64,000 bases of DNA from the NCBI RefSeq assembly GCF_001422725.1, contig NZ_LMMA01000037.1, positions 62,001 through 126,000 of the forward strand, read 5' to 3'. This DNA is from Flavobacterium sp. Leaf82. Its GTDB lineage: Bacteria > Bacteroidota > Bacteroidia > Flavobacteriales > Flavobacteriaceae. The notes under the pieces were generated by a model. It saw nothing but the letters and a program-made list of their open reading frames with translations. It was not told the origin of the DNA and ran no database searches. A program made the position numbers and the translations under genes. The stretch's first letter is position 1. The number at the start of each line of letters is the position of its first letter. This document shows positions 1 to 8,466 of the stretch, piece after piece.

Positions 1-325
1 TCTTTTTTGTAGCTGATGTCCAGATTGGCAAATCGTATTTTCTGCTTTTTCTTATGGTAAAAAATATACCAAAAGCAAAAGCACTAACTAAAATTGCAAC
101 ACCAATCCAGAATAATTCTGAAACTAAGTTACTAGTCAACAATATATGTTGGTCAGTAAAATATTCGATCCCGTTTACTTTGAATAATTGATAAACGTAC
201 AATCCGCCAATTAAAGCCGATAAGCCTGCGAAAACTCCTGAGAGTCCGCTTAAGGATATAAATCTTGAAGAGCGCTCCATCATGGAACGAATATGTGCTA
301 AATCTTCTTGGTGCTTCTGATTCAT
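1..325 (-). CDS. Partial two-helix membrane protein, unknown function
   Basis: Reading back from an ATG at 325 gives an open frame that runs off the window start, so only the N-terminal 108 residues are visible. It begins MNQKHQEDLAHIRSMMERSS, a charged cytoplasmic lead, followed by two hydrophobic segments at about residues 22-47 and 68-90 and then a basic stretch (RKSRK) at the edge. This pattern is typical of small flavobacterial inner-membrane proteins, but I recognise no named family. The start is favoured because it is the first ATG after an AT-rich non-coding stretch. Function unknown. Confidence 0.6.
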   Translation of the reverse strand, partial: MNQKHQEDLAHIRSMMERSSRFISLSGLSGVFAGLSALIGGLYVYQLFKVNGIEYFTDQHILLTSNLVSELFWIGVAILVSAFAFGIFFTIRKSRKYDLPIWTSATKK

Positions 326-445
326 AAATAAAGTACTTTGTGTTGCAAAGTTATATTTTATTTTGAATTGACAAGTATTAAAGTTGATTTTTTTTGTTGT
401 GATTTTTTTCGATGCGTTTAAATCGATCTGTATTATTTAAAAATG

Positions 446-686
446 TGTAATCCCTACGGGATATTTTGTGGGTTTCGAATGTTTTTTTTCAACCAACCAT
501 TGGCTACCCACCTGTAACTCCTAGCGGAGTTAAATCTCGTCCCGTTGAGCAATTATTAAGTTAAGTTAAAAAGAAAAACGCAATATTGTCAGGCTGAGCG
601 GAGTCGAAGCCCCGTACGTAACTCAACGCATAAAATTTTACCGCAAAGTTCGCAAAGGATTACGCAAAGTTCTCAAAGTTTTGTGA
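446..686. repeat. Island of short intergenic repeat remnants
   Basis: The 326-957 gap has no convincing gene. It holds several unrelated short repeats: a hairpin ATCCC-tac-GGGAT at 450-462, a hairpin AACTCC-tagc-GGAGTT at 516-531, a copy of GTCAGGCTGAGCGGAGTCGA from 588 (a phrase I know as common between genes in Bacteroidota), and tandem CGCAAAGTT units at 641-680. The CGCAAAG motif recurs at 3421-3480 and 48597-48750. Nothing else is seen between 326 and 446. Confidence 0.55.
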
Positions 687-765
687 ATTGCGCTTTGCTT
701 TGAGATCGCAAGAGGGATTGTGTTTAAAGCTTAACTTAATGACATTGCCCGCTGGGACTGCTGCA

Positions 766-886
766 TCACGCAAAGTTGCGTGAGGGATAGAAGCTAGCTA
801 CCGAAGTAGCGCGGATAGCCCGACCTTATCCCGACAAGAGGGCGAATAACCGTAAAGTAAGTTTGCCCTCTTGTCGGGATAAGGTC
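766..886. repeat. Three consecutive perfect hairpins, REP-like element
   Basis: Three perfect inverted repeats lie end to end. TCACGCAA pairs with TTGCGTGA (766-773 and 776-783). GCTAC pairs with GTAGC around a CGAA tetraloop (797-810). A 22-bp arm at 822-843, starting GACCTTATCC, pairs perfectly with 865-886 across a 21-nt loop. The GC content is higher than the surroundings. It may be a REP-like mobile repeat or a structured RNA. No gene is present. Confidence 0.7.
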
Positions 887-908
887 ACGCCCAAAGCATA
901 TAAAACAA

Positions 909-936
909 CAAAGCCTACTCGGTTAAATAGGCTTTG
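909..936 (-). terminator. Terminator of folD
   Basis: A 9-bp perfect stem (CAAAGCCTA/TAGGCTTTG, loop of 10) lies just after the folD stop, followed on the minus strand by a T-rich tract. Confidence 0.7.
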
Positions 937-957
937 TTCATATTTATTTGAAGGGAA

Positions 958-1842
958 TTATTTTTTCGCGCTTCTCATTTTTCTTGCTAAAAGGGTATTT
1001 TTAAGCAACATTGCAATTGTCATTGGTCCTACTCCACCAGGAACTGGCGTGATAAATGATGATTTCTTGCTTACACCGTCAAAATCTACGTCACCTTTGA
1101 TAACGTATCCTTTTGGGTTTGATGCATCTTCTACACGAGTAATTCCAACATCTACGATTACAACTCCGTCTTTAACCATATCTGCTTTTAAGAATTCAGG
1201 AACTCCTAAAGCTGTGATAATAATATCAGCGTTTTTAGTAAACTCGGCTAAATTTTTAGTTCTACTGTGAGTTAAAGTTACTGTAGAATCTCCAGGATTT
1301 CCTTTACGGCTCATTAAGATACTCATTGGGCGACCTACGATGTGGCTTCTACCAATAACAACGGTATGTTTTCCGGCAGTTTCTACGTTGTAACGCTCTA
1401 ATAACTGCATGATTCCGAATGGTGTTGCAGGAATGAAACTTTCCATTTCCAGAGCCATTCTACCAAAGTTTGTTGGGTGAAAACCATCAACATCTTTATC
1501 CGGATCGATTGCCAATAAGATTTTTTGTTCGTCGATATGTTTTGGTAATGGTAACTGAACGATAAATCCGTCAAGATCGTCATCTTCGTTTAGTTCTTTG
1601 ATTTTTGCCAGTAAAGCTTCTTCGGTGATATCTTCCGGTAAACTTACCAAAGTTGAATCAAAGCCAATTTGCTGGCAAGATTTTACTTTACTTCCTACGT
1701 AAGTTAAACTTGCTCCGTTTGTTCCTACGATTACGGCTGCCAAATGAGGTACTTTTCCCCCGGCATCTTTTATCGATTGAACTTCGGCTGCGATTTCGTT
1801 TTTAATGTCTTCAGCTGTTTTTTTACCGTCTAGTAGTTGCAT
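958..1842 (-). CDS. folD: Bifunctional methylenetetrahydrofolate dehydrogenase/cyclohydrolase FolD
   Basis: A 294-residue cytoplasmic enzyme that converts 5,10-methylene-THF to 10-formyl-THF in two steps, using NADP. Visible motifs are the catalytic YVGSK (Tyr48, Lys52), QLPLP at 96-100, the dinucleotide-binding GRSHIVGRP at 164-172 and the signature PVPGGVGPMT at 266-275. The frame stays open upstream to an ATG at 1947, but those 35 residues are translated from an intergenic repeat and do not resemble FolD. MQLLDGKKTA at 1842 matches the family N-terminus and length, so I chose it. It sits downstream of ffh, separated by a hairpin terminator. Confidence 0.96.
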   Translation of the reverse strand: MQLLDGKKTAEDIKNEIAAEVQSIKDAGGKVPHLAAVIVGTNGASLTYVGSKVKSCQQIGFDSTLVSLPEDITEEALLAKIKELNEDDDLDGFIVQLPLPKHIDEQKILLAIDPDKDVDGFHPTNFGRMALEMESFIPATPFGIMQLLERYNVETAGKHTVVIGRSHIVGRPMSILMSRKGNPGDSTVTLTHSRTKNLAEFTKNADIIITALGVPEFLKADMVKDGVVIVDVGITRVEDASNPKGYVIKGDVDFDGVSKKSSFITPVPGGVGPMTIAMLLKNTLLARKMRSAKK

Positions 1843-1922
1843 TGTTTTTTTGTTGTTTTGTTTCAGGTTTAAAGTTTCAAGTTTAACGCTAAAAGCGAAA
1901 CTTATTGCATTTAGTATAATGA

Positions 1923-1976
1923 AAAAAGTTTCAAATTTCAGTCTCACAACTTGAAACCTGAAACTTGAAACTTTTT
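1923..1976 (-). terminator. Repeat-derived terminator of ffh
   Basis: A 19-bp stem with one G-U wobble (arms 1923-1941 and 1958-1976) is followed on the minus strand by TTTTTTC. The arms are built from GTTTCAAGTTTCAGGTTTC units, which occur again inverted at about 1862-1883, so the terminator appears to have grown out of a local repeat family. Confidence 0.65.
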
Positions 1977-1986
1977 ACTTTTTTTA

Positions 1987-3339
1987 TTATCTCGGCATTC
2001 CGCCTGGCATTCCTTTCATGCCTCCCATCATTTTCATCAGGTTTTTTCCGCCCGGACCTTGCATCATCTTCATCATTTTGCTCATTTGGTCGAATTGCTT
2101 CATTAACTGATTTACTTGCTCGACTTTGGTTCCGGAACCTTTAGCGATTCTGGCTTTCCTTTTTACGTCGATTATGGCAGGTTTACTTCTTTCGATTGGC
2201 GTCATCGAGTGAATGATTGCTTCTATATGTTTAAAAGCATCATCTTCTATTTCTACATCTTTCATGGCTTTTGAAGCTCCCGGTATCATTCCAACCAGGT
2301 CTTTCATATTACCCATTTTCTTTACTTGCTGAATTTGAGTTAAGAAATCATCAAAACCAAATTCGTTTTTAGCGATTTTCTTTTGAAGTTTTCTTGCTTC
2401 TTCTTCGTCAAATTGTTCTTGCGCTCTTTCTACAAGAGACACAACGTCTCCCATACCTAAGATACGCTCTGCCATACGGTCTGGATAGAAAACATCAATT
2501 GCTTCCATCTTCTCGCCTGTACCTACAAATTTGATTGGTTTGTTTACAACCGTTTTAATCGAAATTGCAGCTCCACCACGTGTATCTCCATCTAATTTGG
2601 TTAAGATAACTCCGTCGAAGTTTAAGATATCGTTGAACGCTTTTGCTGTATTTACAGCATCTTGTCCTGTCATTGCATCTACAACAAACAAAGTTTCCTG
2701 TGGCTGAATTGCTTTATGAACACGAGCAATTTCATCCATCATTTCTTTGTCTACTGCCAAACGTCCAGCTGTATCGACAATAACAACGTTAAAACCGTTT
2801 GCTTTTGCATGTTTGATTGCGTTTTGAGCAATCTCTACAGGATTTTTATTATCTGGCTCTGAGTAAACCTCAACACCTATTTGATCTCCTACAACATGTA
2901 ACTGGTTGATCGCCGCAGGACGGTAGATATCACACGCTACAAGAAGTGGCTTTTTGTTTTTCTTAGTTTTTAAAAAGTTGGCAAGTTTACCAGAGAATGT
3001 TGTTTTACCAGAACCCTGAAGTCCTGACATCAAAATAACACTAGGAGTTCCGGAAAGATTAATTCCAGCAACATCGCCACCCATTAATTCTGTTAGTTCG
3101 TCTTTTACTAACTTCACCAATAATTGTCCTGGCTGAAGTGTTGTTAAAACGTCCTGACCTATTGCTTTTTCTTTTACTTTGGTGGTAAAATCTTTAGCAA
3201 TTTTAAAGTTAACATCGGCATCAAGCAAGGCACGACGAACTTCTTTTAAGGTATCGGCAACGTTTACTTCTGTAATTTTACCGTGTCCTTTTAATATATG
3301 GAAGGCTTTATCTAACTTATCACTTAAATTATCAAACAT
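1987..3339 (-). CDS. ffh: Signal recognition particle protein Ffh (SRP54)
   Basis: The GTPase subunit of the signal recognition particle. With 4.5S RNA it binds signal sequences on nascent membrane proteins and delivers ribosomes to FtsY. The 450-residue length is normal. Order: N-domain helical bundle (1-95), G-domain with P-loop GLQGSGKTT at 106-114, DTAGR and the TKLDGD guanine-specificity motif, then a methionine-rich M-domain (about 330-450) ending in a Met/Gly-rich tail. A two-part Bacteroidota promoter lies just upstream (3362-3392), so it is transcribed independently of the MBOAT operon behind it. Confidence 0.98.
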   Translation of the reverse strand: MFDNLSDKLDKAFHILKGHGKITEVNVADTLKEVRRALLDADVNFKIAKDFTTKVKEKAIGQDVLTTLQPGQLLVKLVKDELTELMGGDVAGINLSGTPSVILMSGLQGSGKTTFSGKLANFLKTKKNKKPLLVACDIYRPAAINQLHVVGDQIGVEVYSEPDNKNPVEIAQNAIKHAKANGFNVVIVDTAGRLAVDKEMMDEIARVHKAIQPQETLFVVDAMTGQDAVNTAKAFNDILNFDGVILTKLDGDTRGGAAISIKTVVNKPIKFVGTGEKMEAIDVFYPDRMAERILGMGDVVSLVERAQEQFDEEEARKLQKKIAKNEFGFDDFLTQIQQVKKMGNMKDLVGMIPGASKAMKDVEIEDDAFKHIEAIIHSMTPIERSKPAIIDVKRKARIAKGSGTKVEQVNQLMKQFDQMSKMMKMMQGPGGKNLMKMMGGMKGMPGGMPR

Positions 3340-3361
3340 AATTTTTTCTTTATTTGAAGTG

Positions 3362-3392
3362 CAAAGATAATCTAATTAGGTATTTCAGGCAA
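3362..3392 (-). promoter_or_regulatory. Bacteroidota-type promoter of ffh
   Basis: On the minus strand TTG (3390-3392) is followed 20 bp later by TATCTTTG (3362-3369), matching the -33/-7 consensus TTG...TAnnTTTG. It lies 23 bp from the ffh start codon. Confidence 0.7.
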
Positions 3393-3551
3393 TTTTTATT
3401 TAGCTACAAAGTGCGTTTTGATTTTACCGCAAAGTGCGCTATGTTTTTTTGCTCGCAAAGTCGCTAAGACGCAAAGTTTTTTTTGTTTCACGCAGATTTA
3501 GGCAGATTTTAAAAATCTTTTTAATCCTTTAATCTGTGGCATTAATTAAAA

Positions 3552-3582
3552 AAAGGCGCAAAGAATAAATCTTTGCGCCTTT
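3552..3582 (-). terminator. Terminator of the O-acetylation operon
   Basis: A perfect 13-bp stem (AAAGGCGCAAAGA with its complement, loop ATAAA) is followed by a T-run on the minus strand, 28 bp after the MBOAT stop codon. Confidence 0.8.
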
Positions 3583-3610
3583 GTAACTTTGTCCCTTTGA
3601 ACCTTTTTTT

Positions 3611-5293
3611 TTAAAATTGAAAGTAAATAAAAGGTTGTGAACCGGCAACTGCTGTTGCATAAACGATCCAATATACAAATCCCAGGATAATTGCTTTTCC
3701 TATTAAAGGGGTTTTATCGAAAATAAATTTCATTTTTGATGTGATAACTTCCGGTAAAAAGTGCCAAACGTATCCAAACAACATCAATAAAAACACATTT
3801 TTATATCCTAAAATAATTGCCTGCCAATGTTCTGGTTCGAATGTTAACTGACCAATATTATTGATGACTTGCAAAGCTGTTTCGAAATCTCTGGCGCGGA
3901 AAAAGATCCAGCAGAATACGACGAAATGAAATGTGATTATGATTGAAAAAAGTGTCCATAAAAAGTTTGAACCTTCACCTTCTTTTTTGGATGGAAAAAA
4001 CTCCATGAACATTTTATGAACTGCTAATGCTAATCCGTGTAAGGCTCCCCAAACAATAAATTGTGCTCCTGCTCCGTGCCATAATCCGCCTAAAAGCATT
4101 GTGGTAAACAAATTGAAGTTGGTTACTAATGTTTGATTTTTTTTAGAAAGTAAAAAAGTCAGACAAAATGCTATAATTGATCCAATTGCTATAGAAAACG
4201 GAATATAACTTTCTTTTATATTTGACATTCCCCAAAGTAATAATCCAAAGAAAAACAAACTTGGGAATAGAAATCCTGCGAATGTTCCTTTACGATTTCC
4301 TCCAATAGAGATGTACAAGAAATCTTTTAACCAGGTTGATAACGAAATATGCCATCTTCTCCAGAAATCAGTGATCGAAGTTGATTTATATGGCGTTCTA
4401 AAATTGGCTGGTAATTTGAATCCTAATAACAATGCGATTCCAATTGCCATATCTGAATATCCTGAAAAGTCACAATAAATTTGGATCGCATATCCGTAAG
4501 ATGCCATTAAATTCTCGAACGATGTATAATTCATTGGTGTATCAAAAACACGGTCAACGAAGTTTATCGAGATATAATTTGAGATTACGGTTTTCTTGAT
4601 TAATCCACCAATAATCAAAAACAAGGCGTTGTTTACATCTTGCTTTGTTAGATTTAGTTTTTGATAAATCTGCGGTAGGAAATCTTTTGCTCTAACAATT
4701 GGTCCGGCAACTAATTGCGGGAAAAACGAAACGAAAAATAAATATTCGATGTAGTTTTTTGTTGGCTTAATTTCTTCACGATAAATCTCGATAATATAAC
4801 TCATCGATTGAAAGGTATAGAACGAAATACCAACTGGCAGAAAAACATCATGAAGTTCAAAATTACCCTTAAACATATCGTTGTATGTAACGATCATGAA
4901 GTTCATGTATTTAAAATACCCTAATAAACCCAAATTAAGGATTACACTTATTACAAGGTAAATTTTCTTTCGGCTGTCTTTTGCCTCTTTATAGATAATT
5001 TGGCTTAAGCCGTAATCTACGACCGAGGAAAGTAATAGCAGCAAAAAGTAAATTCCGCTTGACTTATAATAAAAGAAAAGCGAAAAGAGAATAACGTATG
5101 TTAACCTCAAATAAAATGTTTTACGCAAAAATGCGTACACAAAATAAAACACAAGAAACAATCCTAGGAATAAGCCTGTATTAAATAGTAGTTTTTCTTC
5201 GGGATTGTATATAAACCAACTTTTAGCCTGTTCCAGAGTAATTGTACCAAAATTATGAACAAACCAATTATTTATGCTATCTGTTGTAATCAA
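3611..5293 (-). CDS. MBOAT-family membrane O-acyltransferase (AlgI/PatA-like)
   Basis: A polytopic inner-membrane acyltransferase of 560 residues that, by family, moves acetyl groups across the membrane onto an extracytoplasmic glycan. Diagnostic MBOAT features are present: FLPVGISFYTFQ near 160, DFSGYSDMAIG near 285, WRRWHISLSTW at 321-331, LWHGAG (His406) and the invariant catalytic histidine in ALHG (His419). An extra hydrophobic stretch at about 350-385 makes it somewhat longer than typical AlgI. It is the last gene of a tight operon, 1 nt after a LysM-SGNH protein, so it probably supplies acetyl groups to the two SGNH partners. Peptidoglycan is the likely acceptor because of the LysM partner (inference). 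Confidence 0.9.
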   Translation of the reverse strand: MITTDSINNWFVHNFGTITLEQAKSWFIYNPEEKLLFNTGLFLGLFLVFYFVYAFLRKTFYLRLTYVILFSLFFYYKSSGIYFLLLLLSSVVDYGLSQIIYKEAKDSRKKIYLVISVILNLGLLGYFKYMNFMIVTYNDMFKGNFELHDVFLPVGISFYTFQSMSYIIEIYREEIKPTKNYIEYLFFVSFFPQLVAGPIVRAKDFLPQIYQKLNLTKQDVNNALFLIIGGLIKKTVISNYISINFVDRVFDTPMNYTSFENLMASYGYAIQIYCDFSGYSDMAIGIALLLGFKLPANFRTPYKSTSITDFWRRWHISLSTWLKDFLYISIGGNRKGTFAGFLFPSLFFFGLLLWGMSNIKESYIPFSIAIGSIIAFCLTFLLSKKNQTLVTNFNLFTTMLLGGLWHGAGAQFIVWGALHGLALAVHKMFMEFFPSKKEGEGSNFLWTLFSIIITFHFVVFCWIFFRARDFETALQVINNIGQLTFEPEHWQAIILGYKNVFLLMLFGYVWHFLPEVITSKMKFIFDKTPLIGKAIILGFVYWIVYATAVAGSQPFIYFQF

Positions 5294-5294
5294 C

Positions 5295-6716
5295 TTAATT
5301 TTTTAATTTAAAATTATCGTATGCTTTTAAAAACGCCTCTGTAAACAAATTTCCCTGTTTCTCGTATCCTTTTTTTGAATAATGAACCCAATCCGGCCCA
5401 ATTAATCCTGCGGATTTTAAATTTTGGATTCCGTCCATTCCTCCAAATTCATCGTATAAATCCCAAACTGCAAATCCATCTGTTTTTGCAATTTCAATAA
5501 TACTTTTTGCATAATCCCGAATATAAGTATTAGGTCTTCTTGCTTTAAGTAAAGAAGGTGGCGGAGTCATAACAAGTATGGAGACATTGCTATTTTGATC
5601 TTTTATGTTTTTTATAAACTCCCTTAATTCCTTTATATAGGCAGAAGCTTCCATATGATCATAACTTTCATTTGTTCCCAGTGAAAAAATCAATAAATCC
5701 GGATGCACTGCTTTTAACTGCTGAAAAAATAATGGGTATTTATTATAATCTGAAAATTTCGCTCCGTTTACCCCTATTCCGCTATACATTACTCCGGGAG
5801 AATCTTTTTCTAAAACAAGTCCGTTAAGCTCATATTTATCTGCATTTTTATTGGGAATCAAATAAATTTTATCTAATGCTTTATCAGAATGGTACGAATG
5901 AGTAAACGAATCTGATTCAAGATCTAAAGAAACAAACGCTGAACTTGTGATGTTTTTTGGTTTTGTTTCGTTAGTTAAAATTTTCAAGGTTCTTCCTGCA
6001 CGAATATTATTTGATTTAAGGTGATTTTCTCTTTTAATTTCGGCTATTGAAATATTATATTTATCCGCAATTGTCGAAATGGCTTCGCCTTTTTTTATTT
6101 TATGTGTTATTATTTTTCGCTCTGTAGATTGAATTGTTTTAGTTTGGGATGATGTAGCCAAATCAAACATATCCTGGTTTTGTGGGGTAATAATATGAAT
6201 GGTATTAAACTTATAAGCTGCATCTTTTATATTTAATTCGACTGCAAAACCTTCACTATCTCTCCAAAGTGCAATTCCGCTCAAACCAACCGGAAGGCTT
6301 TTGAAGGAATGAATATTTCGATAACTTTCCCAGGCTCTGTTCGAATAAAAGCGTTCATTGTAAGAACCATTTGTTTTTGCCAGCTGATACGGAAAAACAA
6401 ATCCTCTGCCGGCATTTCCAAATTTTTGCTGCAGATTTTTTCTAATATCATTCGTCATTAAATCACCCTGAATATGAGAATCGCCAATATGCACAATACT
6501 TATCCTTTGATTATTGTTACTTTCAGCCTCCTTTAATTTCTTAAAAATAGTTTCTAAGACTTCTGCATTATAGATTCTTTCCTGAGAGAAAGAATCAACC
6601 GCTGCTGTATCGACTTTATGAATCATATTTTTTTTTATTGAAGGTGAATCTGTCTTTTGTGTCTTGTCATTTGCGGAGAAAAAAAGACAACAAAAGAAAA
6701 TAATAAGTCTATTCAT
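5295..6716 (-). CDS. SGNH/GDSL esterase-like protein with an inserted LysM domain
   Basis: An exported protein of 473 residues with an N-terminal hydrophobic signal (residues 3-14). It has the SGNH layout: block I GDSH at 78-81, GTNE at 347-350, and block V D442-W-V-H445 as the Asp/His of the triad. Between blocks I and III lies a LysM domain (about 204-247, HKIKKGEAISTIADKY, then NISIAEIKRENHL), a peptidoglycan-binding fold. It overlaps the upstream SGNH gene by 8 nt and precedes the MBOAT gene by 1 nt, so the three are surely co-transcribed. The likely role is acetyl transfer to, or removal from, cell-wall glycan, by analogy with PatB/OatA (inference). Confidence 0.85.
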   Translation of the reverse strand: MNRLIIFFCCLFFSANDKTQKTDSPSIKKNMIHKVDTAAVDSFSQERIYNAEVLETIFKKLKEAESNNNQRISIVHIGDSHIQGDLMTNDIRKNLQQKFGNAGRGFVFPYQLAKTNGSYNERFYSNRAWESYRNIHSFKSLPVGLSGIALWRDSEGFAVELNIKDAAYKFNTIHIITPQNQDMFDLATSSQTKTIQSTERKIITHKIKKGEAISTIADKYNISIAEIKRENHLKSNNIRAGRTLKILTNETKPKNITSSAFVSLDLESDSFTHSYHSDKALDKIYLIPNKNADKYELNGLVLEKDSPGVMYSGIGVNGAKFSDYNKYPLFFQQLKAVHPDLLIFSLGTNESYDHMEASAYIKELREFIKNIKDQNSNVSILVMTPPPSLLKARRPNTYIRDYAKSIIEIAKTDGFAVWDLYDEFGGMDGIQNLKSAGLIGPDWVHYSKKGYEKQGNLFTEAFLKAYDNFKLKN

Positions 6717-8193
6717 TTACACTATCTTTTTTTACAGAAACGGAATCTGTATTTGTTTTCCTGACTGTTTTCCGTTTATTAACACCAGTCTCTCTACTTT
6801 CTCGTAATACTTTGTATTGCTCGTAACCTTTATTTAATTGATCGTATAATAATTTACCAATCGCTTTAGCACCGCGTTGGTTAAAGTGCGTATAATCTTT
6901 ATTGGCTTTTGCAGGAGATTCATCTACCCATTTTACCATAGATCCGTCGCCACCCATTAAAGTGTATAAATTTACAAATCCGGATTCCGTATCCAGCGCA
7001 TATCTTTTTTGTGCTTTCATCAAAGGAACTACGGCTGAATCTGTTTTCATTTCCAGATCATATTTTGTTGATTTATCTGCTGTTGAAATAATCAAAACAG
7101 AAACTCCCGGAAATGATTCCTTGATTTTATTTACCGCTTTTGTCATTCCTTTTTGATACCAGGAATAATTCTTGGTACCATAGTTTAAAACGTTGGTTCC
7201 GTAATGCAGAATTACTAAGTCATATTTTAAACTGTTATTGAATCCCTGCATTACATTTGCATTGAATATAGAGATTGGCAATCCTGAATTTCCTCGTTGA
7301 GAGAAATTATCAACATGAACCCCAATTCCGTTATCAAAATTAAAGCCATAAATAGGAATCGAATCTGCGTGTATAAAATTTGCCTTGAATGCTTTTATAC
7401 TTCCTGAGGTTACTTTTAAGGTATTGATTAAATTATTTGGGACAAGACTTTTTCGTAAAGTATCTTTTCCAATAATAAAATTGACGTTTCCTTTTTTAGA
7501 TGCTTTTCCGTAAAACAAAGTTGGATTATCCAGAGTTGTCGAATATTTATTTAATCCTGCTTCATATTGAACCCAGGTCGTATTTACTTTATCATTTGCA
7601 AAAAATACGTGACCATTTACCCCAAAAGGACTTGTGGGTCTTTTTACGTTTAAGTATGATTGTGTTTTCCAGTTTTTAGAATACGTAGATTTTACGGAAC
7701 CTCTTGATGCTGCAGACTCTGATGTTATTGAAACAAAACCAACACCATTACCTCCAAAACGTTCCTGATAATTAGATCGAACATCTTGTACGATCAAATC
7801 GCCATCTGTCATGGAATCTCCGTAGTAAGCAATCCTTACTTTGGCTTGTGGATTTTTTTCCAGCTGATATAATTTTTCATAAAAAGAAATCAAATATTGG
7901 TATCCTTTATAGTTATCGAAAGTTTCAGATGGAAACTCAATTCCTTCTGAGGCATCAAAAACTATTTTTTCCTTAGCTTCCTTTTTCTCATCTTCTGAAA
8001 GGCTATCACCTGTCTGAGCCAGAGAATCGTTTGCTACAGATTCTAAAAGCAAACTGTCTATTAGTACGTTTTTAGAATCTACTTTACTGTCCGGAAAAAT
8101 TTTATCCGGTAAGATTTGTTTAAATCCAATGAAAGCTATGAATGCTAATGCTACAATTGCAAAAGACTGAAAAAAATAAGATTTTGTATTCAC
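6709..8193 (-). CDS. Membrane-anchored SGNH/GDSL esterase-like protein
   Basis: A 494-residue protein with one N-terminal transmembrane anchor (about 8-26), a low-complexity Ser/Asp linker, and an SGNH-hydrolase domain. Block I is GDSMTDGD at 125-132. The final block, DYTHFNQRGAKAIG near residue 435, supplies the Asp and His. The C-terminal 30 residues are basic and Ser/Thr-rich. It is the first gene of the operon with the LysM-SGNH and MBOAT genes and is likely an AlgX/AlgJ- or PatB-like acetyltransferase acting in the periplasm. A TATCTTTG promoter element lies 80 bp upstream. Confidence 0.82.
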   Translation of the reverse strand: MNTKSYFFQSFAIVALAFIAFIGFKQILPDKIFPDSKVDSKNVLIDSLLLESVANDSLAQTGDSLSEDEKKEAKEKIVFDASEGIEFPSETFDNYKGYQYLISFYEKLYQLEKNPQAKVRIAYYGDSMTDGDLIVQDVRSNYQERFGGNGVGFVSITSESAASRGSVKSTYSKNWKTQSYLNVKRPTSPFGVNGHVFFANDKVNTTWVQYEAGLNKYSTTLDNPTLFYGKASKKGNVNFIIGKDTLRKSLVPNNLINTLKVTSGSIKAFKANFIHADSIPIYGFNFDNGIGVHVDNFSQRGNSGLPISIFNANVMQGFNNSLKYDLVILHYGTNVLNYGTKNYSWYQKGMTKAVNKIKESFPGVSVLIISTADKSTKYDLEMKTDSAVVPLMKAQKRYALDTESGFVNLYTLMGGDGSMVKWVDESPAKANKDYTHFNQRGAKAIGKLLYDQLNKGYEQYKVLRESRETGVNKRKTVRKTNTDSVSVKKDSVNE

Positions 8194-8272
8194 TAGTAAT
8201 TATAAGTTTGAAGAAAGGATTCGTTAAAATTTCTATCAAAAATTCCTGTTAATCCTTATAAAAAAGTATGCG

Positions 8273-8280
8273 CAAAGATA
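8273..8280 (-). promoter_or_regulatory. -7 element of the SGNH-SGNH-MBOAT operon
   Basis: TATCTTTG on the minus strand, a perfect TAnnTTTG. No good TTG is visible at the -33 spacing, so only half of the promoter is supported. Confidence 0.5.
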
Positions 8281-8331
8281 GAATTAAACATTAATTTATG
8301 AATTGTTTTTAACATTAAAATAAAACAAAAA

Positions 8332-8359
8332 AAAGAGGTTAGACGAATCTAACCTCTTT
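8332..8359 (-). terminator. Terminator of the hmuR-hmuY-like operon
   Basis: A perfect 12-bp stem with a CGAA tetraloop (arms 8332-8343 and 8348-8359) is flanked by a T-run on the minus strand. It lies about 110 bp past the HmuY-like stop codon. Confidence 0.8.
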
Positions 8360-8466
8360 ATCAAAAAAAATAAAAAAAACAAAGCTAATGATTAACTAAA
8401 TTTTAATGCTTTCGCATTTATAAATTAGAATAAAATAATCTTATCCTTAGGTTTTTAGTGAATTAA

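Noticed and set aside
863..1270. Open frame of 135 codons on the plus strand overlapping folD
   Set aside because: It is the reverse shadow of folD (MDKVTPKA-like composition), includes the REP element and has no promoter or family resemblance.
1843..1947. N-terminal extension of folD
   Set aside because: Translated from repeat DNA; the family start at 1842 fits length and motif positions.
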